This document shows positions 4,746-7,088 of a stretch of 7,088 bases of DNA, piece by piece; the first letter of the stretch is position 1, and each line of letters begins with the position of its first letter. The notes beneath the pieces are model-generated. The model was not told the origin of the DNA, ran no database searches, and saw only the letters and a list, made by a program, of their open reading frames with translations. The translations under genes were made by a program, and so were the position numbers. The DNA is from Candidatus Bipolaricaulota bacterium (GTDB lineage Bacteria; Bipolaricaulota; Bipolaricaulia; UBA7950; UBA9294). The stretch lies in assembly GCA_030612485.1 (NCBI GenBank), contig JAUWNS010000121.1, forward strand, positions 1-7,088. Direction: 5' to 3'.

Positions 4746-5570
4746 ATGAATGCCCGTGAAGCGAGAACTAACTACGAAGAGACGAGACGCCTTGTGAATT
4801 ACATCCCGAGAACGGAGGCATCTGCGCGTACCTATAGCGAGTTGGGGTTTCGCTGCGGCCTGGAAATTCATCAGCAGCTGAAGACCGAGAAGAAGCTGTT
4901 CTGTCGCTGCCCGGCCGGTCTGTATCAACGGAAGAACGACTACGATGCCGAGGTCATCCGGCATATGCGCCCGACTCTGAGCGAGCTGGGAGAGTACGAC
5001 GGCACGGCTCTGATGGAGTTCAAGACGCGGAAGAACATAACCTATCGGCTCAAACGCCAGACGGCGTGCACCTACGATATCGACGATACGCCACCATTTC
5101 CCATCAACCGTGAGGCGCTCGCCATCGCAATGGAGATTGCACTGCTCCTCAAGACGAGTATCGTCGGTGAGTTGCATATCACACGAAAGCAGTACCTGGA
5201 TGGGAGCATACCTACTGGATTCCAGCGTACCGCCATCATCGGAATCGAAGGGAGTATCCTCTTTCCCCACAAGCAAATACGCATCATTCAACTAAGCATC
5301 GAAGAAGATTCCTGTCGTGAGGTATCGGACGTGGGGCACGAGCGTGTCTACTCCACCGATCGGCTGGGGATACCGTTGATCGAGACAGTCACCTATCCGG
5401 ACATGGTGCGACGAGGCAGCAAGGGCGGCGCAACACCTCCGCTACCTGGCGCGCAGCACCGGCAAGGTCAACACGGGGATCGGCGCGGCTCGCCAGGACG
5501 TGAACGTAAGTATCACTGGTGGAACGAGGGTCGAGATCAAAGGGGTCTCCCACATCCGCTGGATCCCTGA
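4746..5570 (+). CDS. gatE: GatE N-terminal part, Glu-tRNA(Gln) amidotransferase subunit E (frame-broken)
   Basis: GatE phosphorylates the Glu of Glu-tRNA(Gln) and transamidates it with ammonia supplied by GatD. Codons 1-221 (to about 5408) are clearly GatE: GLEIHQQL (38-45), LFCRCP (51-56), MRPTLSELGEYD (74-85), the DGSIPTGFQRT loop (152-162), SIEED (184-188) and DRLGIPLIE (205-213). After V221 the frame turns into a low-complexity Gly/Arg-rich tail that ends at 5570 and is unrelated to the family, while the homologous sequence continues in the +1 frame from 5410. ATG at 4746 is taken as the start; TTG at 4716 is possible in frame. Neither has a good Shine-Dalgarno sequence. About 35 residues precede the usual family start, a longer N-terminus than the archaeal proteins I recall. 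Confidence 0.85.
   Translation: MNAREARTNYEETRRLVNYIPRTEASARTYSELGFRCGLEIHQQLKTEKKLFCRCPAGLYQRKNDYDAEVIRHMRPTLSELGEYDGTALMEFKTRKNITYRLKRQTACTYDIDDTPPFPINREALAIAMEIALLLKTSIVGELHITRKQYLDGSIPTGFQRTAIIGIEGSILFPHKQIRIIQLSIEEDSCREVSDVGHERVYSTDRLGIPLIETVTYPDMVRRGSKGGATPPLPGAQHRQGQHGDRRGSPGRERKYHWWNEGRDQRGLPHPLDP
5403..5415 (+). other. Frame break inside gatE
   Basis: In the upstream frame the bases read ATG GTG CGA CGA; in the downstream frame GAC (5410) GAG GCA. Moving from one to the other skips the C at 5409, a +1 shift. The downstream frame is closed by TGA at 5377-5379, so the switch must lie to the right of that. From family memory, PDM-V is normally followed by two more residues (the second often Pro) before D/E-E-A. 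Loss of 5 nt would therefore explain both the frame and the missing residues, and would argue for deletion or sequence error over programmed shifting. Confidence 0.75.
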
Positions 5571-6714
5571 ACTCACTCACAACGAGGCGTTCCGCCAGAA
5601 GGCCCTGCTCGAAATCCGCGAGGTTCTATCCGCCCGCGTGAGCGATCCAAGCGCATGGATAGTTCGTTCCGTGGCAGTAAATGACGATCAGATCAGCGAT
5701 ATTCCCGGCCTCATTGAGCAGGAAGCCACGCATGGGAAGAGGTTTGTGGCCGTAAACCTCCCGTCCTTTGCTGGTATCCTCTCCTTTTTCACTCAACCCG
5801 GTCAGACCTTTGGCGATGAGCTCTCCGACCGACTGAAAGTCATCGCCTGCCTGGAGAAACCGAACATGACCCACTCCGAATCCCTAGCCCCCATGGTCAC
5901 GAAAGATGGTTGGTCGATGCTCCGCGCGCTCCTCGGAAGTGGACCCAAAGACGCACAGCTCCTCCTGTGGGGTCCGATAGCCGACATTGAGACAGCGGTC
6001 GAGACGATCGAAGAGAGGTGCCAGCTGGCTTTTGCCGGTGTCCCCAATGAGACCCGCAAGGCACTTGCCAATGGGACAACGCTCTTCGAGCGCGTCCTCC
6101 CTGGGCCAAATCGAATGTACCCGGATACCGATTCGGCACCGATCCCGATCAGCGAAACGATGATCGCCGCCGCCCATCGATCTCTCCCCGAGGATATTCC
6201 GGCACAACTCGCGAAGCTTGAAGCGTGGGGAGTTCCGGAGGACGCGTGCCGAACCATCCTACGGCGCAACCTCTTTGAGATCGTCGCACAGATCCTCGAG
6301 GAGATGCCGGATGACCCCACGTTCGTCGGCAAGCTGATCGCTCACACCATGAAGCACCTCAACCACGCGCCATCGCCCGATGGAAAAGGGAGCGCGGAGC
6401 GGTTCATTGCCCTGTTATCATACGTCCGAGCGCGCGGTTTAGACCGTGATATCCTGAAGGTCATGGCTCCATCGGCGCTGATGAAACCGCAGCGCAGCTT
6501 CGAGAAGATCTTGGATGACATTGATCATCGCCCGGTCCCCGAAGAGGAGATCGTCGCACGTATTCCCAAGCTGAGAGAAGCCTTTGAAAGACGGCGGACG
6601 AACGACCGCCCGTTGGCCTGCCGGGATTGGATCATGGGGGAACTGCGACCACTAGCTTTGGGGAACATCCGGTTGTCCAAGCTGGCACAGGCAATCGAAA
6701 GAGGGGAAGGATGA
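5410..6714 (+). CDS. gatE: GatE C-terminal part (transamidase core end, GAD insert and tail), frame-broken
   Basis: Homology restarts at DEAARAAQHLRYLARSTGKV and continues with TGIGAARQDVNVSITGG and RVEIKGV, the conserved GatB/GatE core. It then passes through the insert typical of GatE, shared with bacterial AspRS (GAD domain: FTQPGQTFGDELSDRLK). This is followed by GVPNETRKAL, a degenerate form of the loop LPGPNRMYPDTDSAPI, and the helical YqeY-like tRNA-binding tail to the TGA. It supplies 434 residues; with the 221 upstream the product would be about 655 residues, slightly longer than archaeal GatE. If translated alone, the first ordinary start is GTG at 5500, without a good ribosome site, and it would lack the kinase-site region. 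The stop overlaps the gatD start by 4 nt. Long conserved coding sequence after the break suggests a recent lesion or an assembly error. Confidence 0.85.
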   Translation, partial: DEAARAAQHLRYLARSTGKVNTGIGAARQDVNVSITGGTRVEIKGVSHIRWIPELTHNEAFRQKALLEIREVLSARVSDPSAWIVRSVAVNDDQISDIPGLIEQEATHGKRFVAVNLPSFAGILSFFTQPGQTFGDELSDRLKVIACLEKPNMTHSESLAPMVTKDGWSMLRALLGSGPKDAQLLLWGPIADIETAVETIEERCQLAFAGVPNETRKALANGTTLFERVLPGPNRMYPDTDSAPIPISETMIAAAHRSLPEDIPAQLAKLEAWGVPEDACRTILRRNLFEIVAQILEEMPDDPTFVGKLIAHTMKHLNHAPSPDGKGSAERFIALLSYVRARGLDRDILKVMAPSALMKPQRSFEKILDDIDHRPVPEEEIVARIPKLREAFERRRTNDRPLACRDWIMGELRPLALGNIRLSKLAQAIERGEG

Positions 6715-7088
6715 ACGACGCATTCAAAGGGTACCGCGGAGTGGCTTTGGCCCTGTTGAAGAAGTTCGACGTTCGTGTATGGAGTGAGGCGACGATCGAT
6801 ACAACACGGGGCAAGTTCGAAGGGATAATCCTGCCGCGCTCGGAGAACGATGACGATACCCATCTCGTGCTGAAGCTTTCCACCGGCTACAACGTCGGCA
6901 TCGACGTGGATACGGTCACCAAGGTCCACGCTATCGGTTATAAGGAAGCCCATTACAAGATTCCTGAGAAGGAGTTTCCTTCCTCTCCAGAAAAACCAAA
7001 CGTTGTGCTACTCGGCACCGGCGGGACCATCGCTTCGCGGCTCGACTACCGTACCGGCGCGGTTATCCCTGCATTCTCCCCTGGTGAA
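6711..7088 (+). CDS. gatD: GatD, Glu-tRNA(Gln) amidotransferase subunit D (partial, cut by the window end)
   Basis: GatD is the type I asparaginase-like subunit that releases ammonia for GatE and works only in the GatDE complex bound to tRNA. The 126 residues visible contain the GatD-specific N-terminal beta-barrel domain (about 1-85), with the family signatures GIILPRSENDDDTHLVLKL and STGYNVGI. The asparaginase domain begins with VVLLGTGGTIASR, in which T106 corresponds to the first catalytic Thr of E. coli asparaginase II. The DYRTGAVIPAF that follows is characteristic of GatD and not of free asparaginases. The start lies in an ATGA overlap with gatE behind AGAGGGG, so the two subunits are translationally coupled. 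The remaining two thirds lie beyond the window. Confidence 0.93.
   Translation, partial: MNDAFKGYRGVALALLKKFDVRVWSEATIDTTRGKFEGIILPRSENDDDTHLVLKLSTGYNVGIDVDTVTKVHAIGYKEAHYKIPEKEFPSSPEKPNVVLLGTGGTIASRLDYRTGAVIPAFSPGE

Noticed and set aside
4681..4749. Short GTG-started frame ending in an ATGA overlap with the gatE start
   Set aside because: Only 22 codons, no ribosome site, no recognisable peptide; the overlap alone is weak evidence.
4653..5291. Long open frame on the minus strand opposite gatE
   Set aside because: It is antisense to unmistakable GatE sequence, has no recognisable motif and no supporting ribosome site.
5802..6332. Minus-strand frame opposite the second half of gatE
   Set aside because: Antisense of conserved GatE sequence; low-complexity Ser/Arg/Ala composition.

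Overview
The window looks like bacterial chromosome of moderate-to-high GC. The evidence is a bacterial-type RNase III, YggS, Shine-Dalgarno-led genes, plausible -35/-10 promoters and a tRNA without an encoded CCA. The exception is the right end. It carries gatE and gatD, the two subunits of the Glu-tRNA(Gln) amidotransferase classically regarded as archaeal. A deep-branching or uncultured bacterial lineage that acquired or kept GatDE would fit (Bipolaricaulota came to mind). This is inference from memory, and the window contains no phylogenetic marker that settles it.

Layout. On the minus strand (44-820) rnc is followed after only 4 nt by tRNA-Arg(CCU). A divergent spacer (821-1509) holds a candidate rnc promoter with a perfect 15-bp palindrome against its -35, two 20-nt direct repeats, a structured rnc leader with mutually exclusive pairings around the ribosome binding site, a broken start of a sulfotransferase-like gene, and the probable promoter and leader hairpin of the rightward operon. 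On the plus strand (1510-4465) lie four tightly packed genes: yggS (PLP homeostasis), mrp/apbC (Fe-S carrier P-loop ATPase), an MJ0936-like metallophosphodiesterase and a radical SAM protein with a C-terminal winged helix. They overlap by 1 nt and 4 nt, and the last gap is 12 nt. A 280-nt gap (4466-4745) follows, with an imperfect direct repeat, one hairpin and a weak promoter candidate but no convincing gene. Then come gatE (4746-6714) and gatD (6711 to the window edge), joined by a 4-nt ATGA overlap.

How the genes work together. Mrp could supply or traffic Fe-S clusters for the neighbouring radical SAM enzyme, while YggS and the phosphodiesterase are general housekeeping functions. GatD (ammonia-releasing amidase) and GatE (Glu-tRNA(Gln) kinase/transamidase) together convert Glu-tRNA(Gln) to Gln-tRNA(Gln). 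The most striking defect is that gatE does not read through as one frame. Its first 221 codons and its last 434 codons lie in frames offset by +1, with the break at about 5408-5410. It is therefore a mutation, an assembly error or, less likely, programmed frameshifting.

No clearly new system is present. The most testable novelties are the gatE frame break, bacterial GatDE, and the possible RNA switch in the rnc leader.
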